64,000 bases of DNA from Burkholderia sp. H160 (GCA_000173575.1 ABYL01000015.1:1-64000), one strand, 5' to 3'. Counted from the stretch's first letter, positions 16,701 to 25,593 are shown. Notes: generated by a model from the letters alone, not told the origin. Numbers and translations are program-made.

Positions 16701-17928
16701 CGGATTCAACCGGTCGATGCAATAGTCTGGTTAAACCGCTCGGCTGGCGTTTCGTAGTTCAGTGTCTTCCTCGGACGTTCATTGAGGCGTCTCGCCACAG
16801 CATTGAGTTTGGCCTGTGAATACACCGACAGGTCAGTACCTTTCGGGAAGTACTGCCTTAACAGTCTATTCGTGTTCTCGTTCGACCCACGCTGCCAGGG
16901 ATGTTGTGGGTCGCAGAAGTACACGGCAATGTCAGTGGCAACAGTAAAGCGTTTGTGGCTGGCCATCTCCGTGCCGCGATCCCAGGTTAGCGATTTGTAG
17001 AGTTCCTGCGGCAATTTGCAGGCATGTTTGATGAGCGCATTGGCGACCACCTCGCTGTCCTTGCTGGCAATCTTGACCAGCATGACATAGCGTGTCTGGC
17101 GCTCGACGAGCGTCGCAATCTGGCTGCTCCCGCTGCCGCAAAGCAGATCACCTTCCCAATGTCCCGGCACTGCGCGGTCCTCGACCGTGGCTGGAAGTTC
17201 GCTGATCGACACGGTGTCGCGGATCCTGCCGTGGTCGCCCGTCTTCTGCGTGTAATGGCGGGAACGCCGCATGACCCGGGTACGCCGCAAATGTTCCAGC
17301 AATTCCTTCTTCAAGGCACCACGGGCCTGGATGAAGAGACTGTGGTAGATGGTCTCGTGTGACACGTGGTAATCCTCGTTGTCCGGGTACGCGCGCTTGA
17401 GCCATCCGGCGATCTGCTCGGGCGACCACTCCAGCTGAAGTTTGTCTGCCACGATGCGTGCCAACATCCGGTGCTCGACCAGCTTACAGAGTTTGGGCCG
17501 CTGCGCCCGATCCCAGGCAAGCTGGTCGGCACGGCTTGCCCGATAGCCATCCGGTCCACTGTTGCGTTTGATCTCTCGGCAGATGGTAGAGGGAGCCCGC
17601 GAAAGCCGACTGGCGATTGACTGGATCGAATCGCCAGCAAAGAGCGCTCTCGATATCTGCTCCCGCTCGGCTAATGTTAGCGCCAGCCGCGAACGATGTC
17701 GCGGTGCCGGCCGGATTCCACCGGCTTCGCCGATAATCCGCTGCACGGACGAGTGGTGGCGATCGAAAAGCTGGGCGATATGCTGGAGAGACTCACCCTT
17801 CCGCCAGCGCTCCCACATCAGCGCTTTCTGCTTCTCGCTGTAGTAAATCCGGCGTCGCTGTTTCATTTGCAACACTCCCGCCGCTCATGCAGCGTTCATT
17901 GTGTTGCATCGACCGGTTGAATCCGCCG
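16698..17928. mobile_element. IS30-family insertion sequence, complete
   Basis: Near-identical terminal inverted repeats bound the element. The left end CGGCGGATTCAACCGGTCGA begins near 16698, and its reverse complement ends near 17928; 25 bases are shared. It contains a single intact transposase gene that fills the element. It has inserted into the 3' part of the FrnE-like gene. A short target duplication could not be defined confidently. Confidence 0.85.
16706..17866 (-). CDS. IS30-family transposase
   Basis: A 386-residue transposase, full length for the family. There are two N-terminal helix-turn-helix regions (residues about 20-50 and 65-100, the second with ISRALFAGDSIQSIASRL and STICREIKRN). 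The integrase core has the DDE residues visible in GHWEGDLL, LTWDRGTEM and RGSNENTNRLLRQYFPKGTD. ATG 17866 has GGGAG upstream; a GTG at 17875 is less likely. The gene stops inside the left terminal repeat. It appears intact and possibly active. Confidence 0.92.
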   Translation of the reverse strand: MKQRRRIYYSEKQKALMWERWRKGESLQHIAQLFDRHHSSVQRIIGEAGGIRPAPRHRSRLALTLAEREQISRALFAGDSIQSIASRLSRAPSTICREIKRNSGPDGYRASRADQLAWDRAQRPKLCKLVEHRMLARIVADKLQLEWSPEQIAGWLKRAYPDNEDYHVSHETIYHSLFIQARGALKKELLEHLRRTRVMRRSRHYTQKTGDHGRIRDTVSISELPATVEDRAVPGHWEGDLLCGSGSSQIATLVERQTRYVMLVKIASKDSEVVANALIKHACKLPQELYKSLTWDRGTEMASHKRFTVATDIAVYFCDPQHPWQRGSNENTNRLLRQYFPKGTDLSVYSQAKLNAVARRLNERPRKTLNYETPAERFNQTIASTG

Positions 17929-18048
17929 CGGAAAGCGGCCGTTCAAGCAAAACGCATTGTCGCGCGCTTGCGTTGGCGCGTCGCCACCTTCGGCATTCAA
18001 TCAGCTCAGGGCGGCAATGGTATTGAGCCGCTCATCAGTCAGCGAAAA

Positions 18049-18912
18049 TCAAACGCCCTGCAGGAACGCGATGCTGTGCTCGTTGAACACATCCGGCTGC
18101 TCGTACTGAGCCCAGTGGTCACACCCCTTCAGTTCCAGCAACTCTGCGTTCGGCGCGATCCTGGCGATCGCATGCGCATTGCCGAGGAACATGTTCGGAG
18201 CATCTACCGCGGCGATCACCTGCATCGGCTGAGACAGGCTGCGCCACTGCTCTTCGCTGAGCGCTTGCCCACCCAGCGAGAACGCCAACAGACGCGGCAT
18301 GGCCGCCTTCATGCGTGGATCACGGTAAATCTCCAGGCGAACGGCGATCAGTTCGTCGGACAGGGTTTCTGGATTCAGCATCAGCTTCGTCAGCGCGCCA
18401 GAGACCATCTCCCAGGTCGGTTCCGCCGCAGCGGAAGAGCGGCTCTTACGCACCGCGTCGCCATAGCGCTTTTCTTCTTCCGGATCGGTAATGATGCCCG
18501 CCGGCGCCACCAGCACCAGTTTTTCGACGCGCGTCGGATACGCCAACGCGAGCGCCGCGCTGACCCAGGCGCCCAGCGAAACGCCAACCACGGACGCCTT
18601 GGCGATGCCTAGCGCATCCATGAAGCCGCGCACGTGCTCGACGTAATCCTTGATCAGATAATCGTGATCCGGCTTGTCAGTCCAACCGCAGCCCAACATG
18701 TCCAGGCCGACGACGCGGAAATGGCGCGCATAGGCCGCATAATTCGTGCTGAAATTCTCCAGGCTGCCAGCCGTGCCGTGCAACAGGATCACCACCGGCG
18801 CATCGGCAGGGCCGGCTTCCAGATAGCGCGTACCAACGCCGCCGACATCGACCCACCCCAACTTGTGCGGCGTCTTGAACAGGTGTTGCCAGATGCTGGT
18901 GTGCTTCATCAT
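18049..18912 (-). CDS. Alpha/beta hydrolase, C-C bond (meta-cleavage product) hydrolase type
   Basis: A 287-residue alpha/beta hydrolase. The nucleophile elbow is GVSLG with S112, the oxyanion motif is LLHGTAGS, and the catalytic His is H267 in GCDHWAQYEQPDVFN, which closely matches BphD/HsaD. The acid is probably D238. It is the last gene of the meta-cleavage operon, and its start overlaps the stop of the preceding hydrolase homologue by four bases (ATGA). It probably hydrolyses the ring-opened dienoate produced by the extradiol dioxygenase at 22579-23550. The exact substrate is unknown. Confidence 0.85.
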   Translation of the reverse strand: MMKHTSIWQHLFKTPHKLGWVDVGGVGTRYLEAGPADAPVVILLHGTAGSLENFSTNYAAYARHFRVVGLDMLGCGWTDKPDHDYLIKDYVEHVRGFMDALGIAKASVVGVSLGAWVSAALALAYPTRVEKLVLVAPAGIITDPEEEKRYGDAVRKSRSSAAAEPTWEMVSGALTKLMLNPETLSDELIAVRLEIYRDPRMKAAMPRLLAFSLGGQALSEEQWRSLSQPMQVIAAVDAPNMFLGNAHAIARIAPNAELLELKGCDHWAQYEQPDVFNEHSIAFLQGV

Positions 18913-19766
18913 GATGCAGGTCTCGCGGTGAGATCCACCGTCAGAAAGCCGGTGACATTGCTATTGAACTCTTCCATCTTTTCATAGGGCACCCACAGGC
19001 CGCAGTTGCCATGGATATGGACGCGCGCCTTGGGAATCCGGGTCAGCATGTACAGGGCGTTGTCGTAGTTAATCGTCTGGTTATTGCGGCCCCAGATAAT
19101 CAGCGTCTCGGCCTGGATCTTGTGCAGGTCCTGCCACAACGGCTCCAGCGTTTGTCCCGCCGCGCCACCCTTGCCTTCCGGCGCCTGGTTCATGAATTCA
19201 GGCTCGATGCTGGCCTCGTAACGCTCGCGCACCACCTCTTCCGTCAGGATCGTCTTGTCATAGACTAGCGCTTCGAGATTGGCGCGCATGCGCTCCATGC
19301 TCGGGCCTTCGCCGCCATAGTAATTGTGCGTGGACGGCTTGGGCGGCATCGGCTGGAACAGCGACAGGCCACCCGGCGAGCTGATCACCACCAGGCGATC
19401 GATCCGCTCGGGAAAATCGAGTGCCATCTTCAGCGCCACCGAACCGCCGGTCGCAAGACCCATCACATGTGCCTTGTCGATGCCCAGCGCGTCCAGCATG
19501 TCGCGGAAGGTATTCGCGTAGAAACTGGTGCGCGGTCCGTCTATCTGCGGCTTGTCGGATTTGCCGTAACCGGGCAGATCGACGATCAGCGTCCGGAAAT
19601 GACGCGACAACGCTGCCAGATTGCGGCCAAAATTCCCCCATCCGAAAGCGCCCGGTGCGCCGCCGTGAATACACAGCAGCACGGGGCCGGAACCGGCTTC
19701 GTGGTAATGCACCCGGGTCGCACCGGCCTGCACGAATTTCGAGGTGTTATCTCTCGTCAAGGTCAT
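18909..19766 (-). CDS. BphD/HsaD-like hydrolase homologue lacking the catalytic triad
   Basis: A 285-residue homologue of meta-cleavage-product hydrolases (HGGAPGAFGWGNF, PGGLSLFQPMPP and YDKTILTEEVV are all family-like). The three triad positions are replaced: the elbow reads GLATGG with Ala105 instead of Ser, the acid position is Asn in WGRNNQT where BphD has WGRDDRF, and the His position is Leu257 in NCGLWVPYEKMEEFN. The frame is otherwise intact and the gene is coupled to the active hydrolase. It could be a non-catalytic partner or binding protein, or it could use another chemistry. GGAG lies nine bases before ATG 19766. Confidence 0.85.
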   Translation of the reverse strand: MTLTRDNTSKFVQAGATRVHYHEAGSGPVLLCIHGGAPGAFGWGNFGRNLAALSRHFRTLIVDLPGYGKSDKPQIDGPRTSFYANTFRDMLDALGIDKAHVMGLATGGSVALKMALDFPERIDRLVVISSPGGLSLFQPMPPKPSTHNYYGGEGPSMERMRANLEALVYDKTILTEEVVRERYEASIEPEFMNQAPEGKGGAAGQTLEPLWQDLHKIQAETLIIWGRNNQTINYDNALYMLTRIPKARVHIHGNCGLWVPYEKMEEFNSNVTGFLTVDLTARPAS

Positions 19767-19843
19767 TGATATGTACTCCGTAATTTCATTGCTGGTGGTG
19801 CAAGCCGGTACCGCACACTGGCGGCACCGTCACGGTCCAACCA

Positions 19844-21124
19844 TCATGCGTTGCCGGCCTTCTCCGCCGGATAGCGGCCCATCAGCAGAATCCCCGCTGC
19901 ACCGAGCAGACAGGCTGCCAGCGATACCTCGTGCACCAGGGTATAAGAGTGGAGACGGTCGAACGCGAGGCCATACACGAACGGACCAGCCGCGCCGCCC
20001 AGCGTCGCCGCGCCGAACAGACAGCCGTAAATCGCGCCGAATGAGCGCTTGCCGAAATACCGGCGCGCAAGGAACGGAATCAGATCGCCTTCCGAGCCCG
20101 TCGAAATGCCCAGGAGCAGCGCGGCCAGCAGGATCATCGAGGGCACATGCGACGCACTGGTCACGAAGATCACGAAGCCCAGCGCCCCGACGAGAAAGGC
20201 GGCACAGGCCACGAACGGACCAAACACACGGTCGAGCACCACGCCCAGCCCGACCCGCGCAATCGCCAGACCCGCACCTACGAGACCCGCCGCCTCCGCG
20301 CCGACCGTGCGCCCGAGACCGCGGTCACTGGCGAACGGTGCAAGATGCACGAAGCCGCCGAGAATCGCGCCCGATATCACGAACATGACAATCGCGAGCA
20401 ACCAGAAGCGATAGCCGCGCATCGCTTCGCGGAGCGTGAGCCCCGCCTCGACCGAAGCGGCCGCCTGCACATCCGCGGCAGAGTATTGCTGGGCCGGGAG
20501 ATTGCGGAACATCACTCGATGCGCCGCGATGCCGAGCACTAGCGCGACCAACGCGCTCGCGCCATACCATTGGCGCCAGTCCATCATCGCGCCAAAGCGG
20601 TTGGCCGCGATCGGCGCCAGGAAGCCACCCAAACCGGTACCGATCATCGCGAATCCGAGCGCCATGCCCAGGCGCTTGTCGAAGACGCGCGGCAACACGC
20701 CCAGATAGCCAGCCGCTGTCGTCCCGGCCCCGAAGAAGCCGATCAGGAGCCCGACAATGGCGAAGTAGGCGTGATTGGCGGGGGCAACGGCAAGCGCGGC
20801 CATCGATATCGCCATGAACACGATCGCACCTGCCACGACCTTGCTCCAGCCCAGACGGTCAGCGAGAAAGCCGCCGACAGGCGCACCCAGTGCGGTCCCG
20901 ACCATCGAGAACATCGGCAGTACCGCAACGTCGGCACGCCCCCATCCGAACGTCGCTGCCATCGGTTTCAGGAAGACGCCCGTGACGCTGAAAAACATCG
21001 GCCCGAAGCCGAACATCAGGCCAATGGCGGCACCGCAGACGATCCATATGCTGGTGGCCTTGCTCAAGGGCGACACGGCCTCCAGCGCGGAGGGCATCAT
21101 CTTGGTACTCAGTGGACTGCTCAT
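19844..21124 (-). CDS. MFS transporter, OFA/monocarboxylate-like
   Basis: A 426-residue permease with about 12 hydrophobic segments. The first segments (IWIVCGAAIGLMFGFGPMFFSVTGVFLKPM) and the loop GGFLADRLGWSKVV match the major facilitator OFA/MCT-like group, which carries organic anions. GGAG lies six bases before ATG 21124. It sits between a porin and the hydrolases in the meta-cleavage operon, so it probably brings the aromatic substrate or an acid intermediate across the inner membrane. Confidence 0.85.
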   Translation of the reverse strand: MSSPLSTKMMPSALEAVSPLSKATSIWIVCGAAIGLMFGFGPMFFSVTGVFLKPMAATFGWGRADVAVLPMFSMVGTALGAPVGGFLADRLGWSKVVAGAIVFMAISMAALAVAPANHAYFAIVGLLIGFFGAGTTAAGYLGVLPRVFDKRLGMALGFAMIGTGLGGFLAPIAANRFGAMMDWRQWYGASALVALVLGIAAHRVMFRNLPAQQYSAADVQAAASVEAGLTLREAMRGYRFWLLAIVMFVISGAILGGFVHLAPFASDRGLGRTVGAEAAGLVGAGLAIARVGLGVVLDRVFGPFVACAAFLVGALGFVIFVTSASHVPSMILLAALLLGISTGSEGDLIPFLARRYFGKRSFGAIYGCLFGAATLGGAAGPFVYGLAFDRLHSYTLVHEVSLAACLLGAAGILLMGRYPAEKAGNA

Positions 21125-21136
21125 GAAGCTCTCCTG

Positions 21137-22267
21137 TTAGAACAGGTGACGAATACCGATCTGCGCGACCGTCTGGCTCGACGTCGACGACGAACCCACA
21201 CCGTTTGGCATCGAGGGCGATATCGAATACGGCGTCACTGCGAAGAAGTTACCCGCGTTGCTCGCGCCACCGAATGCATGCTGGTAGGTGCCGACGGCGA
21301 ACACACCGGTGCGCTTCGACAGGCGATAGTCGATGCCGAACGTCGCGATATCGAATTTGCCGAGCTTGCGTTCATCGACGTAGGCGAGGCCGGCGCCCAT
21401 CGTCAGTGCCGGTGAGGCATGCCAGCTCAGGCCGCCTTCATAGGCGTTCACCGTCACGGTGCCGTAGGCGCTTTTCGATGCGTTCGTATAGGTGTAGACA
21501 GCGTTGACCGAGAAGTCGCCGAACTTCACGAGCCCACCAAAGGCTGCGGTATAGATCGACTGTGCGTTCAGCGCGACTTGGGCGATCGTGCCTACGCCCG
21601 GTGCTTCGTTGCCGCCATCCACCTTCGTGAACGCCGCGCCGAACGAATACGGCGCGTTGAAGCTGCCCGTCGGGCTGTACTTGAGACCTATGCTGAGCGT
21701 GCGCGGCACCGTAGGCGTGCCACCAAATGCACCTGCCACGTTGCTGAAGCCATACATTGCCCCGGCAGCGAAACCACCCAGATTCGGCGTTTCGTAGCGA
21801 ACCGCGTTGTGCACCTGCTCGCCAGCCAGACGGTCGATGTCATCGCCAAGATGGAACGAGTACATACCACCGATCTGTCCGGCGTTCGTGTAGAACGTCA
21901 CATAGTCGTAGATGAAGTCGTAGTCGTTGCCGGCGAGCAGCGTACCGAACCGGTCGCTCGACAAACCGACGAATGCCCGCCGGCCAAACAGCGCACCGCC
22001 CTGCGATGCCGCACCCGAATTCAAGTCGAAGCCGTTTTCCAGCGTGAAGATTGCCTTCAGGCCGCCACCCAGGTCTTCCTTGCCCGTCAGGCCCCAGCGG
22101 TCCGACGACACCACGCCACTGTCCATCCTGACGTTGCTGTGACCACCCGCGTTGCTGATGTAGGTGATACCGTCGTCGATCACCCCGTAGAGCGTGACGC
22201 TGCTTTGTGCATGCGCAGTGCCGGCGAACATCGCAGCGACCGCTGCCATCATTACCCGATGCTTCAA
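21137..22267 (-). CDS. Gram-negative general porin (Burkholderia type), TTG start
   Basis: A 376-residue outer-membrane porin. The signal peptide ends AGTAHA-QSSVTLYGVIDDG, the hallmark of beta-proteobacterial porins. It has RWGLTGKEDLGGGLKAIFTLENGF and a C-terminal Phe (GIRHLF) for outer-membrane insertion. No ATG fits: TTG at 22267 has GGAGACAGAAG directly upstream, the same context seen before other porin starts here, so I use TTG. It is part of the aromatic operon and presumably a substrate entry channel. Confidence 0.85.
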   Translation of the reverse strand: MKHRVMMAAVAAMFAGTAHAQSSVTLYGVIDDGITYISNAGGHSNVRMDSGVVSSDRWGLTGKEDLGGGLKAIFTLENGFDLNSGAASQGGALFGRRAFVGLSSDRFGTLLAGNDYDFIYDYVTFYTNAGQIGGMYSFHLGDDIDRLAGEQVHNAVRYETPNLGGFAAGAMYGFSNVAGAFGGTPTVPRTLSIGLKYSPTGSFNAPYSFGAAFTKVDGGNEAPGVGTIAQVALNAQSIYTAAFGGLVKFGDFSVNAVYTYTNASKSAYGTVTVNAYEGGLSWHASPALTMGAGLAYVDERKLGKFDIATFGIDYRLSKRTGVFAVGTYQHAFGGASNAGNFFAVTPYSISPSMPNGVGSSSTSSQTVAQIGIRHLF

Positions 22268-22578
22268 CTTCTGTCTCCGAATACCATTTTTATTGACTGC
22301 TCTTTTGGATGCCGCACGCACCGAGCCCAACTCAGTTAGCCATCAGGTGTCCGGCGTTTTCCACCCATTCGTCCTGCGCCATTGCCGGTGATGGGGTCAA
22401 CAAAGCATACGGGGTGTCACCCACCCCTCAAAACAATATTTTTGCAGCTTGAATGAGCCAGAATCATGGAGGCGGTATTGTAATGAATGCCCAGAAACAA
22501 GGGAGGCCGCGACCGCTTTCGTTGCGTGCGCAACGAAAACGTCGTGGCCTTTCCGCCGGGCAAACACGCACCGCGCCC
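22268..22578. other. Intergenic region between dioxygenase and porin, with hairpins
   Basis: About 310 bases within the operon and gene-free. It holds a 22-base perfect palindrome (22517-22538) and a weaker hairpin GGGGTG-TCACC-CACCCC (22411-22427). It may contain a separate promoter for the porin-MFS-hydrolase part. Confidence 0.5.
22517..22538. promoter_or_regulatory. 22-base perfect palindrome TTTCGTTGCG-TG-CGCAACGAAA
   Basis: Ten-base perfect arms around a two-base centre, 41 bases beyond the stop of the extradiol dioxygenase. No T-run follows on either strand, which argues for an operator or mRNA-stabilising hairpin rather than a factor-independent terminator. It probably affects the expression ratio of enzymes to porin and transporter. 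Confidence 0.55.
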
Positions 22579-23550
22579 TTAAATGGCCATCGTCCGGCTC
22601 ACGAAACCGCCTTCGCCGTTGACTTCGACCGGCGCGCGCAAGCCCAGCCTGGCGGCAGACTCGATGTGTTCGCGCTGCTTGGCCTGGTTTTCAGGAGTTT
22701 CCCAACTGCGTACGTGCCCCCAAAAACTGAAGCCCCAAAGCTCCTCGGGCGTCCAGGTGGCACGGTCGATCGCTCGCCCGCCCCAACCCGCTTCCAGAAG
22801 GAACCCGCCGGGCGTTTTGGAGTAGAACGACAGCATATGATCATTGGCATGCCGGCCGAGACTGGTCTGAATCATGCCCGGCATCGTCAACGCCTTGTCG
22901 TACAGACGGCCGACGTCGTCCATGAACTTGTATTCGACCATGACGTGGTGCAGGAACCTGGAAGGCGTCTTGACCAGCGCCAGCGAATGATGCCGATCGT
23001 TGGTATGGATAAAACGCACCTTGATTTCCGTGTCCAGGTAGTCTGTCAGGCCAAACCCGAGCAACTTCATGTAGAAATGTTCCATTTCCACCAGCAAGGG
23101 TGTGCCGAGCACGACGTGACCGAGCCCCAGCGAACCGGTACGGAAGCCGCCAATCGGGCGGCCCGGCTTGAATTCGCTTTCGTCGATGCTACGGCCAGCA
23201 AAGAACTCGACGCGATTCTCATCCGGATCCAGCGCCCACAGCATGTGCTGCACGCCGCGCACGGCACGCTCGGCCTCGCTGCTTTCGTGCACGGCAATGC
23301 CCGCTGCCGTCAATTCGCTACGCACCGTTTCCAGGGCTTCCAGGCTCTCGACTTTCATGCCGAGAAACCCGACGCCATTGCGCTGTGCCGGCTGCACCAG
23401 CATGCGCCAGGCGTAGTCGTCCATCCGCAGGCCGAGGCACTCGTTTGCCAGATCACGGACCTCGAAGCCCACATAATCCGATGCAAACGCACGCCATTCG
23501 GCCATATTGGTGGCGTCGATGCCCAGATAACCGATTTCGTCGATTTTCAA
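22579..23550 (-). CDS. Extradiol (meta-cleavage) catechol dioxygenase, BphC/HsaC type
   Basis: A 323-residue two-domain vicinal-oxygen-chelate dioxygenase. The Fe(II) ligands of BphC (H146, H210, E260) correspond to H145 (GLGHVVLG), H201/H202 (LHHVMVEY) and E253 (FLLEAGWGG). The second-sphere His residues H188 and H234 are also in place. It starts with TTG 23550, which has AGGAG just upstream; no ATG fits. It cleaves the ring of a substituted catechol, most like 2,3-dihydroxybiphenyl or the steroid catechol 3,4-DHSA, beside the hydroxylated carbons. It acts after the two-component monooxygenase encoded upstream. Confidence 0.9.
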   Translation of the reverse strand: MKIDEIGYLGIDATNMAEWRAFASDYVGFEVRDLANECLGLRMDDYAWRMLVQPAQRNGVGFLGMKVESLEALETVRSELTAAGIAVHESSEAERAVRGVQHMLWALDPDENRVEFFAGRSIDESEFKPGRPIGGFRTGSLGLGHVVLGTPLLVEMEHFYMKLLGFGLTDYLDTEIKVRFIHTNDRHHSLALVKTPSRFLHHVMVEYKFMDDVGRLYDKALTMPGMIQTSLGRHANDHMLSFYSKTPGGFLLEAGWGGRAIDRATWTPEELWGFSFWGHVRSWETPENQAKQREHIESAARLGLRAPVEVNGEGGFVSRTMAI

Positions 23551-23616
23551 TTCGTTCTCCTATCTTCTATTCAGTAGACACGCCAGTACACGCCCGGCGC
23601 ACCGACTTTCGCCTGA

Positions 23617-24234
23617 TCAGTTCGGGCGGGCAGTCTGCTCGCTCGGCAAACCTTGCGTCATCACGTATTCGCCGTTACTGAAGGTCAGCGGCTTGCCGTC
23701 AAAGTGTGCGTACTGCTTGACCTCGCCGATCAGGATCAGATGGTCACCTGCCTCCTGCACCGAAACGCGCTCGCATTCCAGTTGCGCGACCGCGCCGTGG
23801 ATCAGCGGTGCACCACCGAGGCCGGCCTCCCACGACACCAGCTCAAATTTTTCCGGAAGGCCCTTGCCGAACCATTGCGAGACCTGCATCTGGTCTTGCG
23901 CGAGTATGTTCACCGCAAAATGCCCGGCGTTCTTGTAGGCTTCGACCTGCTTCGATTCGCGCCGGATCGACCACAAAATCAGCGGCGGATCCAGCGAAAC
24001 CGAGGCAAAAGAATTCACCGTCATGCCAACCAGATCTTCACCGTGCCTGGCGGTAATGACCGTCACGCCCGTCGGATACCGGCCCAGACAGCGGCGAAAC
24101 GCGCGGCTGTCATCGAGAGGTTGTCCGCGTTCGACCACGGGCCATTGCCCGCTGTTGCCGACGGCCGGTTGTACCTGTTGATCCACCATCATTTGTTTCG
24201 GCTCCTTCATGTCAGCCCGTGAGGTACGCGCCAT
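23617..24234 (-). CDS. Flavin reductase, HsaB/DIM6-NTAB type
   Basis: A 205-residue NAD(P)H:flavin oxidoreductase. It has CLGRYPTGVTVITA (flavin phosphate binding), MTVNSFASVSLDPPLILWSI and the HFDGKPLTFSNGEY C-terminal region of the split-barrel family. Its start overlaps the monooxygenase stop by one base. It should supply reduced FMN or FAD to the adjacent acyl-CoA-dehydrogenase-like monooxygenase, as HsaB does for HsaA. Confidence 0.9.
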   Translation of the reverse strand: MARTSRADMKEPKQMMVDQQVQPAVGNSGQWPVVERGQPLDDSRAFRRCLGRYPTGVTVITARHGEDLVGMTVNSFASVSLDPPLILWSIRRESKQVEAYKNAGHFAVNILAQDQMQVSQWFGKGLPEKFELVSWEAGLGGAPLIHGAVAQLECERVSVQEAGDHLILIGEVKQYAHFDGKPLTFSNGEYVMTQGLPSEQTARPN

Positions 24235-25481
24235 CAGCGCCAGTAATTGGCCGCGGCGAAGTCCTGGACCTTGAATTCGGGTGCCGGCAGGCCCATCAAC
24301 GCCCGCGAATACAAGCCCGCAGCGAATTCCTTACCACCTGTACCGTGCACGCGGGCAGCCATCAGATTCCGGAAAATCAGTTGCATGGGATTGGTACTCA
24401 GCGAAGCCACCGCGCCAACCAACGGCCAGATGTCATGGAACGCATCGAAGCAGGCCGCGAACGCGTCGGCCGATTCGTAGCGCACACGCAGGCGATCCAC
24501 ATGAGAAACCGGCGTGCCCTTGCAGGCCTGATCGAATACGTGGCGCCAGCTGTTCAGCGTGCGGTTGCGGATATCGCTCACCCGCGTCAGGGCATCCGCG
24601 AACTTGAGATGAAGGAACGGATTGTCGGTCAGGCGTGCTCCGGTCCCCATTTTCGTCAGGCGATTGCGGGACTGTTCCTTGAACAGGTTCACACCTTCCA
24701 TGGCCGTACCAATCACTGTGTTGGCGGCGGTCGAGAAGAACACCGTCATCCAGGAAACGCCGCGGAACAGCGGCGTGTCGAGGACTTCGTAGCCGGCGTT
24801 GTTGTCGTTGATGACATCCGCAAGCACGTGAATGCGATGGTTCGGTACGAAGACCTTGTTGGCAATAACCGCCTTGCTGCCAGTACCGCGCAGGCCCTGC
24901 ACGTCCCAGCTGTTGTGGTCGATGATCAGATCTTCGATCGGCACCATGAAGTTGCGCTCGCCGCCGCCCAGCATCACGAAATGGGCGCAATCGACGCCGC
25001 TGGAGAAGGTCCACTTGCCATCGAGGATATAGCCGCCCTCGGTCGGCTCGGTCTTACCGAGCGGCGCGTACGAGCTGGATGCGCGGGCATCCGGGCCGTA
25101 GGTGCCCCAAAAATCCTCGTGCAGTTGCGGGTCCATCGCGGCAATTTCCAGCGCATGGCAGGTAATCTGGCCAGCGATCCAGGCAGCGGAGCTGTCGCAC
25201 TGCGCGATCCGCATCAGGCCATCGAAGAAGTCCGCCGGAGAGAGTTCCAGACCGCCGTATTGCAGCGGCGTGAAGCTGCGGAACACGCCCGCATCGATCA
25301 TCGCTTCGACGCTGGCGTCAGGCACGCGGCCCTCGCGCTCGGATTGCTCGCGGCCGGCGCGCAGCACAGGCAGGATGGCATCGACTGCCTTCAGGAATTC
25401 CGCGCCGGTTTTCAGCGCGCGCTGGCGGTAAGCTTCGCCATTTGCAACCGTGAAAGGCTGGGTTTCGATCACTGCGTCCAT
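24234..25481 (-). CDS. Flavin-dependent monooxygenase of the acyl-CoA dehydrogenase fold (HsaA-like)
   Basis: A 415-residue oxygenase component. The acyl-CoA-dehydrogenase fold is seen in PLQYGGLELSPADFFDGLMRIA, WTFSSGVDCAHFVMLGG and LRGTGSKAVIANKVFVPNHR; the last two are typical of HsaA, HpaB-like and DszC enzymes rather than true dehydrogenases. No catalytic Glu of the dehydrogenases is apparent. It hydroxylates a phenolic ring, using reduced flavin and O2, to give the catechol for the extradiol enzyme. It is the first gene of the operon, with an intergenic region shared with the divergent LysR gene. Confidence 0.88.
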   Translation of the reverse strand: MDAVIETQPFTVANGEAYRQRALKTGAEFLKAVDAILPVLRAGREQSEREGRVPDASVEAMIDAGVFRSFTPLQYGGLELSPADFFDGLMRIAQCDSSAAWIAGQITCHALEIAAMDPQLHEDFWGTYGPDARASSSYAPLGKTEPTEGGYILDGKWTFSSGVDCAHFVMLGGGERNFMVPIEDLIIDHNSWDVQGLRGTGSKAVIANKVFVPNHRIHVLADVINDNNAGYEVLDTPLFRGVSWMTVFFSTAANTVIGTAMEGVNLFKEQSRNRLTKMGTGARLTDNPFLHLKFADALTRVSDIRNRTLNSWRHVFDQACKGTPVSHVDRLRVRYESADAFAACFDAFHDIWPLVGAVASLSTNPMQLIFRNLMAARVHGTGGKEFAAGLYSRALMGLPAPEFKVQDFAAANYWR

Positions 25482-25537
25482 GGTGTCTCTGTCGGTGTAG
25501 TTCGAATGGACACAGTGTAGGTGGGGGAAGTCCGCAA

Positions 25538-25564
25538 GTTAAAACGATTACTTGTCCGTTAAAA
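25538..25564. promoter_or_regulatory. Direct repeat GTTAAAA in the divergent promoter region
   Basis: GTTAAAA occurs at 25538-25544 and 25558-25564, 20 bases apart, about two helical turns. Both lie between the divergent LysR and monooxygenase genes, so this is a candidate LysR-type recognition and activation pair. The exact LysR T-N11-A geometry was not proved. Confidence 0.4.
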
Positions 25565-25593
25565 TGAGATGAACTCATGCAACACGAACTGGT

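Noticed and set aside
22411-22427. Hairpin GGGGTG-TCACC-CACCCC as a terminator after the dioxygenase
   Set aside because: No T-run follows in the direction of transcription, so it is noted only as a weak hairpin.
22453-25520. Long plus-strand ORFs opposite the dioxygenase and monooxygenase genes
   Set aside because: They mirror strong minus-strand genes in a GC-rich genome, have no ribosome binding sites and no recognisable domains.
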